Shown: positions 23,024-31,931, numbered from the stretch's first letter. The stretch is DNA of 37,791 bases from Pigmentiphaga humi (GCF_900606115.1 NZ_UWPJ01000019.1:1-37791); one strand, 5' to 3'. The notes: a model not told the origin generated them from the sequence alone. Numbers and translations: made by a program.

Positions 23024-24390
23024 TGCCGCCCCCCGCTTCCGGCGTGAAAGCGCCGCCGCTGGCCGACGTCCTGCTGGCCGCCGCCCGCGCGGTGCAAGCC
23101 GTGCTCGCAGGCGAATCCCTGACCGATGCGCTGGCGCGCATACCGGACCGTTCCAAGATGAAGAGCGGTCCAGCGAGGGAAGATGCAGCCGACGGCGTAT
23201 CATCGCCCTCCCTCCGTCCAGCGGCCCAGGCGATCTCCTTCCATGTCATGCGCCAGCTCGGACTGGCCCGTACGGTCAAGCAGGCGCTGATCCCGCGCCA
23301 GCCCGCCGATCCGCTGCTGGACGCCTTGCTGCTGACCGCCTTCGCGCTGCTGGCGGCCGAGCCGGCAGCGGGTGTCGACTATGCCCCGCATACGGTAGTG
23401 GACCAGGCGGTGCGCGCGGCTTCCAGCCAGCGCAGCCTGGCGCCCTTCAAGGGATTGGTGAACGGCAGCCTGCGGCGTTTCCTGCGCGAACGCGAGAGTG
23501 TGCTCGCCGCGGCGGCGCGCAAGCCCGAAGCGGCCTGGAACCACCCGGACTGGTGGGTGCGCCGCCTGCGTATCGATTACCCCGACCAATGGCAGGACCT
23601 GCTGCGCGCGGCCAACCAGCCGCCGGCCATGGTGCTGCGCGTGAACCGGCGCCGCTGCACGCGCGAGGCCTTGCTGGCCGCGCTGGACCAGGCCGGCATC
23701 GCGGCGCTGCCGGTGGGCGCGGCGGGCGTGGTGCTCGCGCAGGCTCGCCCGGTGCAGCAACTGCCCGGTTTCGCCGAGGGCTGGTGGTCGGTGCAGGACG
23801 CCGCCGCGCAACTGGCGGCGCCCTTGCTGGACGTGCGCGACGGCATGCGGGTGCTCGACGCCTGCGCGGCGCCGGGCGGCAAGACCGCCCATCTGCTGGA
23901 GCTGGCCGACCTCGACCTGCTGGCGCTGGACGTGGATGCCGACCGCCTGGCGCGGGTGGACGCCAATCTCGCGCGCTTGGGCCTGGCGGCGCGCACCCGG
24001 GCCGCCGACGTGGCGGACCTGGATTCCTGGTGGGACGGCCGGCCCTTCGACGCGGTGCTGGCCGACGTGCCTTGCACTGCGTCCGGCATCGTGCGCCGGC
24101 ATCCCGACATCCGCTGGCTGCGCCGCGAAGGCGACATCGCCAAGACCGCCGCGCTGCAGGCGCGGATCGCCGATGCGCTGTGGCAGGTGGTGGCGCCCGG
24201 TGGTAAATTGCTCTACGCAACCTGCTCGATCTTCCCCGCCGAAGGGCTCAGGCAGGCGCAGGCATTCCAGTCTCGCCACAAGGATGCGGCGCCCTTGCCC
24301 GCGCCGGGGCAGTTGCTTGTGCAGGCGCAACCCGATCGGCCGGCCGAGCAGCACGATGGTTTCTTCTACGCGTTGTTTGCCAAGGTTTGA
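23023..24390 (+). CDS. rsmB: 16S rRNA (cytosine-967-C5)-methyltransferase
   Basis: 455 residues. The N-terminal NusB-like RNA-binding domain (about 12-165) has a Lys/Ser/Pro-rich insertion near 46-68. The C-terminal SAM-dependent methyltransferase has motif I VLDACAAPGGKT, catalytic-release cysteine C351 (DVPCTASG) and nucleophile C401 (YATCSIF). It methylates C967 of 16S rRNA. Gene order fmt-rsmB is conserved in proteobacteria. The last codons overlap the next gene by four bases. Confidence 0.95.
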   Translation: MPPPASGVKAPPLADVLLAAARAVQAVLAGESLTDALARIPDRSKMKSGPAREDAADGVSSPSLRPAAQAISFHVMRQLGLARTVKQALIPRQPADPLLDALLLTAFALLAAEPAAGVDYAPHTVVDQAVRAASSQRSLAPFKGLVNGSLRRFLRERESVLAAAARKPEAAWNHPDWWVRRLRIDYPDQWQDLLRAANQPPAMVLRVNRRRCTREALLAALDQAGIAALPVGAAGVVLAQARPVQQLPGFAEGWWSVQDAAAQLAAPLLDVRDGMRVLDACAAPGGKTAHLLELADLDLLALDVDADRLARVDANLARLGLAARTRAADVADLDSWWDGRPFDAVLADVPCTASGIVRRHPDIRWLRREGDIAKTAALQARIADALWQVVAPGGKLLYATCSIFPAEGLRQAQAFQSRHKDAAPLPAPGQLLVQAQPDRPAEQHDGFFYALFAKV

Positions 24391-25178
24391 TCATTCGACT
24401 CCATCGCGTCCTCATCCTGCCCATCCTGGTCCTGGCGCTGACCTGGGGCGGCGTGGCCACGGCGGCCGAGCCGGCGGTCCAGTCCGTGTCGCTGGCCGAG
24501 CGCGGCCGCGACCTGCTGCTCAGCGCCGACGTCTCGCTGGATCTGAACAATCAGCTCGAAGACGCCGTCTCGCGCGGGCTGCCGCTGTATTTCTCGGTCG
24601 AAGTCGAGATCCGCAAGCCTCGCTGGTACTGGTTCGACGAGGTCGTGCTGGCCTCCAACCAGACCTGGCGCATCGTCTACAACCCGCTCACGCGGCAGTG
24701 GCGCGTCCATTCCGGCAACCTGGCCCTGCCGGTCGGATCGCTGGCCGAAGCCCTGTCGGTGGTGCGCCACGTGCGCAGCTGGCGCATCGGCGAGCGCGAC
24801 GCGCTTCAAGCCGACACGGCCTACCAGGGGCGGCTGCGGGTGCGGTTCGACGTGTCCCAGCTTTCCAAGCCGTTCCAGGTCAATGCGCTCAATAGCAGCG
24901 ACTGGTCGCTGGCCACGCCCTGGACCGATTTCGACGTCCGTCTCGGCAGCGCGCCCAGCCCGGCCGCGCCCGCGCCCGTGCCTGCGCCCGCCGCGGTACC
25001 GGCCGGCCCGCCGCTGGCGGTCCAGCCCGGCCTGCCGGCGGTGCCGGCCATTCCTCCCTCGCTGTCCGGCAGCGCTGCCAACGGCGGCGCCGCTATCGGA
25101 CAGGGACTGACGATGCCGGGCGGCCAGCCGTCCAGTCCCGGCGGAGTGGGCCTTACGCCGCCGTCGGAGGGCCGATGA
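24387..25178 (+). CDS. DUF4390 domain-containing exported protein
   Basis: 263 residues from a TTG start that overlaps the rsmB stop (TTGA), with AAGG upstream. A signal peptide covers about 1-26 (hydrophobic 6-22, cleavage after ATA). The DUF4390 core (about 35-190) contains DVSLDLNNQLEDAVSRGLPLYF and WRIVYNPLTRQWRV. The tail from 190 is Pro/Ala/Gly-rich and low in complexity. The stop overlaps the ntrY start (ATGA), so rsmB, this gene and ntrY form a tight operon. Function is unknown, but proximity to ntrY in betaproteobacteria suggests an envelope role linked to that kinase; this is inference. Confidence 0.88.
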   Translation: MIIRLHRVLILPILVLALTWGGVATAAEPAVQSVSLAERGRDLLLSADVSLDLNNQLEDAVSRGLPLYFSVEVEIRKPRWYWFDEVVLASNQTWRIVYNPLTRQWRVHSGNLALPVGSLAEALSVVRHVRSWRIGERDALQADTAYQGRLRVRFDVSQLSKPFQVNALNSSDWSLATPWTDFDVRLGSAPSPAAPAPVPAPAAVPAGPPLAVQPGLPAVPAIPPSLSGSAANGGAAIGQGLTMPGGQPSSPGGVGLTPPSEGR

Positions 25179-27652
25179 TCAAGCCTCATCGCGTCCGCCT
25201 GTTGAACCGCTTCCTGCGGGTGCTGCTCGGCCTGGGCGGCGTCAGCGCGCTGTTGCTGCTGCTGCTGCTGGCCTGGTCCACCGGCAATTCGTCGCGGCTG
25301 GAAGAACAGTATGGCGTCTTGCTGGGCTTGAATGCCATCATCGCGCTGGCGCTGTTCGTCTGGGTCATCGTACTGACCGTGCGGCTGCGCGCGCAGTTGC
25401 GGCGCGGGCAGTTCGGCGCCAAGCTGACTGCGCGTTTCGCGCTGGCCTTCGCGCTGGTGGGCGTGGTGCCCGGCGTGCTGGTCTACATGCTGTCGGTGCA
25501 GTTCCTGTCGCGCTCGATCGAGTCGTGGTTCAACATCCGGGTCGACACCGCGCTCGAATCGGGGCTGAACCTGGGCCGCGCCGCGCTCGACTCGCAGCTG
25601 CAGGAAATGGGCGCCAAGGCGCGCACCATGTCCATCGAGCTGGGCGACGCCCAGGAGTCGAGCGTGGGCCTGTCGCTGACGCGGCTGCGCGAGCAGGTCG
25701 GGGTGCAGGACGCCATGGTGTTCACCGCCAGCGGCCGGGTCATCGCATGGTCCACCAATACCTACGGTCCGCTGGTGCCGGAGGCGCCGCCGCCGCAGAT
25801 CCTGCGCCAATTGAAGATCTCGCGCGGCTATTCGGCGGCGGAAGCCAACAGCACGGCCAGTCCGACGACCGTGGACGGCATCCAGGGACCGCTGGGCACG
25901 ACCCGCGATACCACCGCCGCGGGCGGCGGACTGCGGCTGCGGGTGATCGTGCCGATCGCGCCCATGGGCGGCTTCGAGCTGCCCGGCGTGATTCCGATGG
26001 AGCCGCGCTACCTCCAATTGCTGCAGCCGGTGCCCGAGCAGATCGCCATCAACGCCGACGAGGTCCAGAGCGGCTACCGCGACTACCAGGAGCTGTCGCT
26101 GTCGCGCACGGGCCTGCGCAAGCTGTACGGCATCACCTTGACGCTGGCGCTGCTGCTCGCCGTGTTCGCGGCGATCGCGGCGGCTTTTTCGCTGTCGTCG
26201 CGCATGGTGCGGCCGCTGCTGCGGCTGGCCGAAGGCACCCAGGCCGTGGGCGTGGGCGATTACCGGCCGATTCCCGAGCCGCCGCAGCGCGACGAACTGG
26301 GCCACCTGACGCGTTCGTTCAATGCCATGACGCGCCAGCTGGACGAGGCGCGTCGGATGGTCGAGAGCAATCGGCGCCAGCTCGAACGCAGCAATGTCTA
26401 TCTCGAGAGCATCCTGTCCAACCTGTCGTCCGGGGTGCTGGTGTTCGACGAGGCCTTCCGCGTGGCGACCGTCAACCGCGGGGCCCAGCAGATCCTGCGC
26501 GTGGACCTGCGCGCCGTGGCGGGTCGTCCGCTGGAAACCGTGGACGGCCTGGGCGATTTCGCCCATACCTTGCGCACGGCGTTCGCCGAGCATGCCGCCG
26601 CCGGCACGGGCCGCCAGTACTGGCAGCACCAGTTCGAGATCGTCCGACCCCAATCGGCGGCCGAGCCGGACAGGGCCGGCGAACGTAACATTTCCGGTCC
26701 CACGGGCGACGACAATACCATTACGCTGCTGGCACGCGGATCGCATCTGCCGGTGGCAGGCGCCAGTGGGGGCTACGTGGTGGTATTCGACGATATTACC
26801 GAGGTCATTTCGGCCAACCGCGCGGTTGCCTGGGGCGAGGTGGCACGCCGGCTGGCGCACGAGATCAAGAATCCGCTGACGCCCATCCAGCTTTCCGCCG
26901 AGCGCATCGCCATGAAGCTGGCGGACAAGCTCGCGCCGCCCGATGCCGACATGCTCAAGCGCTCGACCACCACCATCATCAACCAGGTCAGTTCCATGCA
27001 GCACATGGTGGACGACTTCCGCGAATACGCGCGCACGCCGCCGGCGCAGCCGCAACTGCTGGACCTGAACGAACTGGTGGCCGAGGTGCTGACGCTCTAT
27101 GGCTGGGATCCGGCCGGCGGGATGCTCAAGGCGGGTTCTGGCCAGATCGCGCTGGCGGTCGACCTCGACCGCAGCCTGCCGCGGGTGCGCGGCGATGCCA
27201 CCCAGCTGCGCCAGGTCATCCACAACCTGATCGCCAATGCCCGCGATGCCATCGAGGAAAAGGCCAAGGAGGCCGCCCGCCAGTCCGGCGCCGCCGCCGC
27301 GGCCACGCCGGCCGACCGCATCGCCGTCAGCACCCGGCTGATCAACACCAGCCTGCCCGACGGCCGCGACCATGCCTCGGTCAAATTCGTGGTGGCCGAC
27401 AGCGGGGCCGGTTTCGCCGCGCGCATCCTGCAGCGCGCCTTCGAGCCCTACATCACGACCAAGGCGCGCGGGACCGGCCTGGGGTTGGCCATCGTCAAGA
27501 AGATCGTCGAAGAGCACGGCGGCCGCATCGACCTGTCGAACAGGCCCGAAGGCGGCGCAATGGTCTCTATACTATTCACTCGGCTCGCCGGGGGGGACGC
27601 GGCACGCGATGCCGCGCATATGTCCGAAGCTGCGGGGACGCAGTCTGCGTAA
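25175..27652 (+). CDS. ntrY: NtrY-family membrane sensor histidine kinase
   Basis: 825 residues. Transmembrane segments lie near 12-32, 47-67, 88-110 and 316-340. A long periplasmic loop at 111-315 includes a Gly/Thr-rich insertion. HAMP follows (about 340-395), then PAS (about 400-550). HisKA has phospho-acceptor H562 in RLAHEIKNPLTPIQLS. HATPase_c has the N box NLIANARDAIEEK and the G boxes DSGAGF and GTGLGLAIVKKIVEEHGG. Family knowledge: NtrY senses nitrogen or redox state and phosphorylates NtrX. The cognate regulator starts 17 bases downstream. Confidence 0.93.
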   Translation: MIKPHRVRLLNRFLRVLLGLGGVSALLLLLLLAWSTGNSSRLEEQYGVLLGLNAIIALALFVWVIVLTVRLRAQLRRGQFGAKLTARFALAFALVGVVPGVLVYMLSVQFLSRSIESWFNIRVDTALESGLNLGRAALDSQLQEMGAKARTMSIELGDAQESSVGLSLTRLREQVGVQDAMVFTASGRVIAWSTNTYGPLVPEAPPPQILRQLKISRGYSAAEANSTASPTTVDGIQGPLGTTRDTTAAGGGLRLRVIVPIAPMGGFELPGVIPMEPRYLQLLQPVPEQIAINADEVQSGYRDYQELSLSRTGLRKLYGITLTLALLLAVFAAIAAAFSLSSRMVRPLLRLAEGTQAVGVGDYRPIPEPPQRDELGHLTRSFNAMTRQLDEARRMVESNRRQLERSNVYLESILSNLSSGVLVFDEAFRVATVNRGAQQILRVDLRAVAGRPLETVDGLGDFAHTLRTAFAEHAAAGTGRQYWQHQFEIVRPQSAAEPDRAGERNISGPTGDDNTITLLARGSHLPVAGASGGYVVVFDDITEVISANRAVAWGEVARRLAHEIKNPLTPIQLSAERIAMKLADKLAPPDADMLKRSTTTIINQVSSMQHMVDDFREYARTPPAQPQLLDLNELVAEVLTLYGWDPAGGMLKAGSGQIALAVDLDRSLPRVRGDATQLRQVIHNLIANARDAIEEKAKEAARQSGAAAAATPADRIAVSTRLINTSLPDGRDHASVKFVVADSGAGFAARILQRAFEPYITTKARGTGLGLAIVKKIVEEHGGRIDLSNRPEGGAMVSILFTRLAGGDAARDAAHMSEAAGTQSA

Positions 27653-27669
27653 CAGAGGTTTCTAAAGAT

Positions 27670-28422
27670 ATGGCCAGAATTTTGGTGGTTGACGACGAGG
27701 TCGGCATCCGCGAACTCCTGTCGGAAATTCTTTACGACGAAGGGCATACGGTCGATCTGGCCGAGAATGCCGCGGCGGCTCGCGCGCTGCGCGCCGCCCA
27801 TCGTCCCGACGTGGTGCTGCTGGATATCTGGATGCCCGACACCGACGGCGTGACGCTGCTCAAGGAATGGGCCTCGCAGGAGCTGCTGGACATGCCGGTG
27901 ATCATGATGAGCGGGCACGCCACCATCGATACGGCCGTGGAAGCGACGCGCATAGGCGCGATCGACTTCCTCGAGAAGCCCATCACCATGACGCGGCTTC
28001 TCAAGACCATCGCCGGCGCGCTGGAGCGCAGCCGCGCCGGCGCCAAGCCCGCGCCCGTACCGGCGCCCGCGTCGGCGGCCATCGCCCGCTCCGCGGTGGT
28101 GTCGGCTTTTGCCCACCCGCCGCTGGCGGTCGGCGAACCCGTCCGTGCGGCCGCGCCCGGCCTGGCTCCCGCCGTCGAGCGTCCGGCACCCGGCCTGGCC
28201 GTGCACGACGGCCAGCCACGCTCGCCGCTGGCCGGCCTGTCGCTCGACCAGCCGCTGCGCGAGGCGCGCGACGCCTTCGAGCGCATCTATTTCGAGCACC
28301 ACCTGGCTCGCGAAGGCGGCAGCATGACCCGCGTCGCCGACAAGACCGGACTCGAGCGCACCCACCTGTACCGCAAGCTCAAGCAACTGGGCATCGAGCT
28401 TTCCCGCAAAAAGAGCATATGA
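27670..28422 (+). CDS. NtrX-like response regulator lacking the AAA+ domain
   Basis: 250 residues. The receiver domain (1-120) has acidic pocket D8-D9, phospho-acceptor D52 (LLDIWMPD), S81 and K103. A low-complexity Pro/Ala linker covers about 125-200. A Fis-type helix-turn-helix lies near the C-terminus (SMTRVADKTGLERTHLYRKLKQLGI). Canonical NtrX proteins of about 450 residues place a sigma-54-interacting AAA+ ATPase between these two; it is absent with no frameshift visible. The protein is therefore probably a classical DNA-binding activator or repressor and not a sigma-54 enhancer-binding protein. Directly downstream of ntrY and presumably its partner. Confidence 0.88.
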   Translation: MARILVVDDEVGIRELLSEILYDEGHTVDLAENAAAARALRAAHRPDVVLLDIWMPDTDGVTLLKEWASQELLDMPVIMMSGHATIDTAVEATRIGAIDFLEKPITMTRLLKTIAGALERSRAGAKPAPVPAPASAAIARSAVVSAFAHPPLAVGEPVRAAAPGLAPAVERPAPGLAVHDGQPRSPLAGLSLDQPLREARDAFERIYFEHHLAREGGSMTRVADKTGLERTHLYRKLKQLGIELSRKKSI

Positions 28423-28425
28423 AGG

Positions 28426-28504
28426 CCCCCCCCTACGCGCTTACGCGCGCCCCCCAGGGGGCGAAGCGGGTGGACCGGCGGAGCCGGATCCACCGCTTCC
28501 TGGG
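28426..28504 (-). repeat. Three-hairpin intergenic repeat, copy D
   Basis: Begins four bases after the ntrX-like stop. Stems: CGCGC/GCGCG, CGCCCCC/GGGGGCG and compound GAAGC, GTGGA, CCGGC with GCCGG, TCCAC, GCTTC. The GTGGA/TCCAC pair replaces GCGGA/TCCGC of other copies by a compensated C-to-T and G-to-A change. It faces copy E across about 70 bases. Confidence 0.85.
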
Positions 28505-28575
28505 TTTGGCTACTCTGTCTTGGATAGATGGCTGGGGTAGGCGTGGTGCGTCGTGGCCGGATGCCGGCCCTCGAG

Positions 28576-28649
28576 CCAGGGCGCCTCGGATCTGGCTTCG
28601 CCAGTCCGCCAGCGCCGCCCCCTTGGGGGCGCGCGTCAGCGCGTAGGGG
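28576..28649 (+). repeat. Three-hairpin intergenic repeat, copy E
   Basis: Inverted relative to copy D. On the minus strand its compound stem is GGCGC, GCGGA, CTGGC with GCCAG, TCCGA, GCGCC; one pair is broken. It ends GCGTAGGGG two bases before the trkA ATG, so the repeat itself supplies the ribosome-binding purines (AGGGGA) of trkA. Confidence 0.85.
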
Positions 28650-28651
28650 AC

Positions 28652-30028
28652 ATGAAAATCCTCATACTCGGCGCGGGGCAGGTGGGGACCAGCGTGGCCG
28701 AGAATCTGGTGTCCGAGCACAACGACATTACCGTCATCGATACGGACGGAACGCGTCTGGCGATGCTGCAGGAGCGGCTGGACCTGCGCGGGCTGATGGG
28801 CAACGGGACGTATGTGTCGACGCTGCAGGAAGCGGGGGCGGCGGATGCGGACCTGTTCATTTCCTGCGCCACCGCGGATGAAAGCAATCTAGTGGCCTGC
28901 AAGATCGCCAAGCAGGTGTTCAACGTGCCGCGCTGCATCGCGCGCGTGCGGTCGTCCGAGTTCCTCGACCACGAGGAGTTGATGGCCGAGGACGGCTTCG
29001 ACGTCGATCACCTGATCTGCCCCGAGCGCAGCGTCACGAACACCATCGAAAAGCTGATCGAGATCCCGGAAGCCCTGCAGGTAGTGGAATTCGCGGGCGG
29101 CAAGGCCTGTGCGGTGACGGTGCGCGCCGCCACCGGCAGTCCGCTTGCCGACCAGCCCATCCAGAGCCTGCGCGAGCGCCTGCCGGGCGCGGATGTCCGC
29201 ATCATCGCGATCTTCCGCGACAACCGATTGATCAATCCCGAAGGCGACACCCGCATCGAGGCCGGCGACGAAGTGCTGTTCCTGGCCAATACCCGGCACG
29301 TGCGCAACATCATCCGCGAGCTGCGCGAGAGCGACAAGCGCGTCAGGCGCGTGATGATCGCCGGCGGCGGCAACATCGGCTTCCGGCTGGCGCGGCGCAT
29401 CGGCGAGCAGTACGACGTCAAGGTCATCGAGCAGAATCGCCGCCGCTGCGAGTTCCTGGCCACCCAGCTGCCCAGCAGGACGCTGGTGCTGAACGCCGAC
29501 GCCACCGACGAGAACCTGCTCGAGGACGAGAACGTCGCCGAGATGGACTTGTTCCTGGCGCTGACCAGCGACGACGAGGACAACATCATGTCGTCGCTGC
29601 TGGCCAAGCGCATGGGCGCGCGCCGGGTGATCGCGCTGATCGGCCGCAAGAGCTACGGCGAACTGATGGAAGGCGGGCGTATCGACATCGCCATCTCGCC
29701 GTCCGAGGCGACCATAGGCGAGACCCTGCGCTACGTGCGGCGCGGCGATATCGTCTCGGTCCACCGGCTGCGCCACGGCGTGACCGAGGCGCTGGAAGCC
29801 ATCGCCCACGGCGACGCCAAGTCTTCCAAGGTGGTCGGCCGGCGCATCGAGGACATCGACATGCCCCAGGGCGCCACCATAGGCGCCGTGGTGCGCGAGG
29901 ACGAGGTGCTGATGGCCCACCACGATACGGTCATCGAGTCCGACGACCACGTCATCGTGTTCGTGGCGCACCAGCGGCTGATCGCCCAGGTGGAAAAACT
30001 GTTCCAGGTCTCGGCCACCTTCTTCTGA
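28652..30028 (+). CDS. trkA: Trk potassium uptake system peripheral protein TrkA
   Basis: 458 residues built of two RCK units. Each has a Rossmann NAD-binding fold: MKILILGAGQVG at the N-terminus, with the acidic strand end VIDTD, and VMIAGGGNIGFRLARRI near 234-250. Each is followed by a TrkA-C domain (about 140-225 and 370-455). Cytoplasmic gating subunit that binds NAD(H) and nucleotides and controls TrkH. Start at ATG 28652 matches the family. trkH follows after seven bases. Confidence 0.96.
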   Translation: MKILILGAGQVGTSVAENLVSEHNDITVIDTDGTRLAMLQERLDLRGLMGNGTYVSTLQEAGAADADLFISCATADESNLVACKIAKQVFNVPRCIARVRSSEFLDHEELMAEDGFDVDHLICPERSVTNTIEKLIEIPEALQVVEFAGGKACAVTVRAATGSPLADQPIQSLRERLPGADVRIIAIFRDNRLINPEGDTRIEAGDEVLFLANTRHVRNIIRELRESDKRVRRVMIAGGGNIGFRLARRIGEQYDVKVIEQNRRRCEFLATQLPSRTLVLNADATDENLLEDENVAEMDLFLALTSDDEDNIMSSLLAKRMGARRVIALIGRKSYGELMEGGRIDIAISPSEATIGETLRYVRRGDIVSVHRLRHGVTEALEAIAHGDAKSSKVVGRRIEDIDMPQGATIGAVVREDEVLMAHHDTVIESDDHVIVFVAHQRLIAQVEKLFQVSATFF

Positions 30029-30035
30029 CCGGTCC

Positions 30036-31505
30036 ATGCGCAAACTGCTTCCGGTCCTGAACGTACTCGGACTCATCATCGTGCTGTTCGCCGCCACGAT
30101 GGCGATTCCGCTGGGCGTTTCCGTGCATTTCGGCGACGGCGCCCGGCACGCCTTCACCGAGGCGATGGCCGTTTCGGCGGCGATCGGGCTGGCGATGCAC
30201 CTCCTTACCCGGCGCAGCCGGCGCGAGCTGACGCCGCGCGACGGCTTCCTGCTGGTGTCGCTGGTCTGGAGCACGCTGGCGGCGATCGCGGCGCTGCCGC
30301 TATTGCTCTACTACCACCAGGCCGGCATGGCGCTGTCGGTCACCGACGCCTACTTCGAGGCCATGTCCGGCCTCACCACCACCGGCGCGACGGTGTTGTC
30401 GGGGCTGGACGGCCTGCCGCATTCGATCAACGTCTGGCGCTGCACGCTGATCTGGATAGGCGGCATGGGCATTCTGGTGCTGGCGGTGGCCATCCTGCCC
30501 ATGCTGGGAGCGGGGGGCAGCCAGATCTTCCGGGCCGAGCTGCCCGGGCCGATGAAGGACGAGAAGCTCACGCCCCGCATCACCGGAACGGCCAAGGGGC
30601 TCTATGCCATCTACATGCTGTTCTCGCTGCTGTGCGCGCTGGCCTACCGCGCCGCCGGCATGAGCTGGTACGACGCCTATTGCCACATGGCCTCGACCAT
30701 CGGGCTGGGCGGGTTCTCCAACCGCGACGCCGGCTTCGCGGCATTCAACTCGCCCGCCGTCGAGTTCGTGTCGCTGGTGTTCATGATCATCGCGGGCATC
30801 AGTTTCACGGTGCATTTCCAGGCCTTCCGCCGCCACAGCCTGGGGCCGTATGGCCGCAGCACCGAGGCCAAGGCCTATCTCGCCGCCCTGGCGATAGGGG
30901 TGGCGCTGATCACCGTGCTGCTCTATACGCGCGGCGTCTACGATTCGGCCTGGACGGCGTTCCGCTATGCGCTGTTCAACACGGTTTCGGTCGCCACCAC
31001 CACCGGCTTCGCCAACACGGATTACTCGTCCTGGCCCATTTTCGCGCCGGTGCTGATGCTGGTCCTGTCCTGCTTCGCCACCTCGGCCGGATCGACCGGC
31101 GGCGGCATCAAGATGATCCGGCTGATCATCCTGATCAAGCAGGCGCGCCGCGAATTCATCCACATCCTGCACCCGCGCGCCATCAACCCCATCCGGGTGG
31201 GCGGGCTGCCCGTGTCCAACCAGGTGGTGTATTCGGTGCTGGCCTACATCCTGCTGTACTGGGCCTCGCTGATGACGCTCACCATGGCCATGCTGTTCAC
31301 CGATCTGGAGCCGGTCACCGCCTTCACCGCCGTGCTGGCCAGCCTGAACAATACCGGGCCGGGACTGGGGATGGTAGGACCGATGGGCAGCTTCGCCGAA
31401 CTGTCCGACGTGCAGACCTGGATATGTACCTTCGCCATGCTGATCGGGCGTTTGGAGTTGTTTGCTGTACTGGTACTTTTTACGCGCGCATTCTGGCGTA
31501 AATGA
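30036..31505 (+). CDS. trkH: Trk potassium uptake protein TrkH
   Basis: 489 residues, polytopic, with four selectivity-filter loops of the Trk/Ktr/HKT fold: GLTTTGATV, TIGLGGFSN, ATTTGFANTDY and NNTGPGLGMVG. It forms the K+-translocating inner-membrane channel gated by TrkA. The upstream ribosome site is weak, so coupling to trkA is likely. The stop overlaps the start of the next small gene (ATGA). Confidence 0.96.
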   Translation: MRKLLPVLNVLGLIIVLFAATMAIPLGVSVHFGDGARHAFTEAMAVSAAIGLAMHLLTRRSRRELTPRDGFLLVSLVWSTLAAIAALPLLLYYHQAGMALSVTDAYFEAMSGLTTTGATVLSGLDGLPHSINVWRCTLIWIGGMGILVLAVAILPMLGAGGSQIFRAELPGPMKDEKLTPRITGTAKGLYAIYMLFSLLCALAYRAAGMSWYDAYCHMASTIGLGGFSNRDAGFAAFNSPAVEFVSLVFMIIAGISFTVHFQAFRRHSLGPYGRSTEAKAYLAALAIGVALITVLLYTRGVYDSAWTAFRYALFNTVSVATTTGFANTDYSSWPIFAPVLMLVLSCFATSAGSTGGGIKMIRLIILIKQARREFIHILHPRAINPIRVGGLPVSNQVVYSVLAYILLYWASLMTLTMAMLFTDLEPVTAFTAVLASLNNTGPGLGMVGPMGSFAELSDVQTWICTFAMLIGRLELFAVLVLFTRAFWRK

Positions 31506-31861
31506 TGAAACCCGTGCCCGTCATGCTCCTGGTCGGCACGCAGCTCCGGGCGGGGCGCAGCCTCGCGCTGGAAGGTGCCCGGGCGCGCCTGGGCGAGGGC
31601 CCGCAGGCCGTGGTGGTCGAAGGCGGGCCGGGAACCTTCCAGGCCCCTGCGGGGGTCGAACTGGTGCAGCTGGCGGCCGGGTGCGTTTGTTGCGTGGGGC
31701 AATTGCCACTGCGGGTTACCGTGGCGCGCCTGCTCAGGCTCGCGAAACCGGCCAGGCTGTGGATAGAAGTGAGCACGGACGGCCATTTGGCCGAATTGCG
31801 CAGGCAGCTGGACGGGCCGGGTTTCGCGGGAGCGGTAACGCTGGTGGAGGGCGGCGGATAG
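31502..31861 (+). CDS. Small CobW/COG0523-like protein with degenerate P-loop
   Basis: 119 residues overlapping the trkH stop by four bases. The start VMLLVGTQLRAGRSLAL occupies the place of the GxxGxGKT/S Walker A loop but lacks the critical Gly-Lys-Thr. GCVCC at 60-64 matches the GCxCC metal motif of G3E GTPases. WIEVSTDGHLAELRRQL at 87-103 resembles the switch region that normally reads ETSGLADP. The rest of a CobW protein (NKxD region and C-terminal domain, about 200 residues) is absent. It could be a metal-binding remnant, a truncated pseudogene retained by coupling, or a new small protein. CobW relationship is by eye only. Confidence 0.6.
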   Translation: MMKPVPVMLLVGTQLRAGRSLALEGARARLGEGPQAVVVEGGPGTFQAPAGVELVQLAAGCVCCVGQLPLRVTVARLLRLAKPARLWIEVSTDGHLAELRRQLDGPGFAGAVTLVEGGG

Positions 31862-31931
31862 CCGGGCGCTCGCGATAGCCGGGATCGATCCAGCCAGCCA
31901 TCTTGATTTCCAAGCACGGGCACCCATCTAC

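Noticed and set aside
24821-27517. 898-codon open frame opposite ntrY
   Set aside because: Shadow frame rich in Arg, Gln and His without any motif; the plus-strand kinase explains the region completely.
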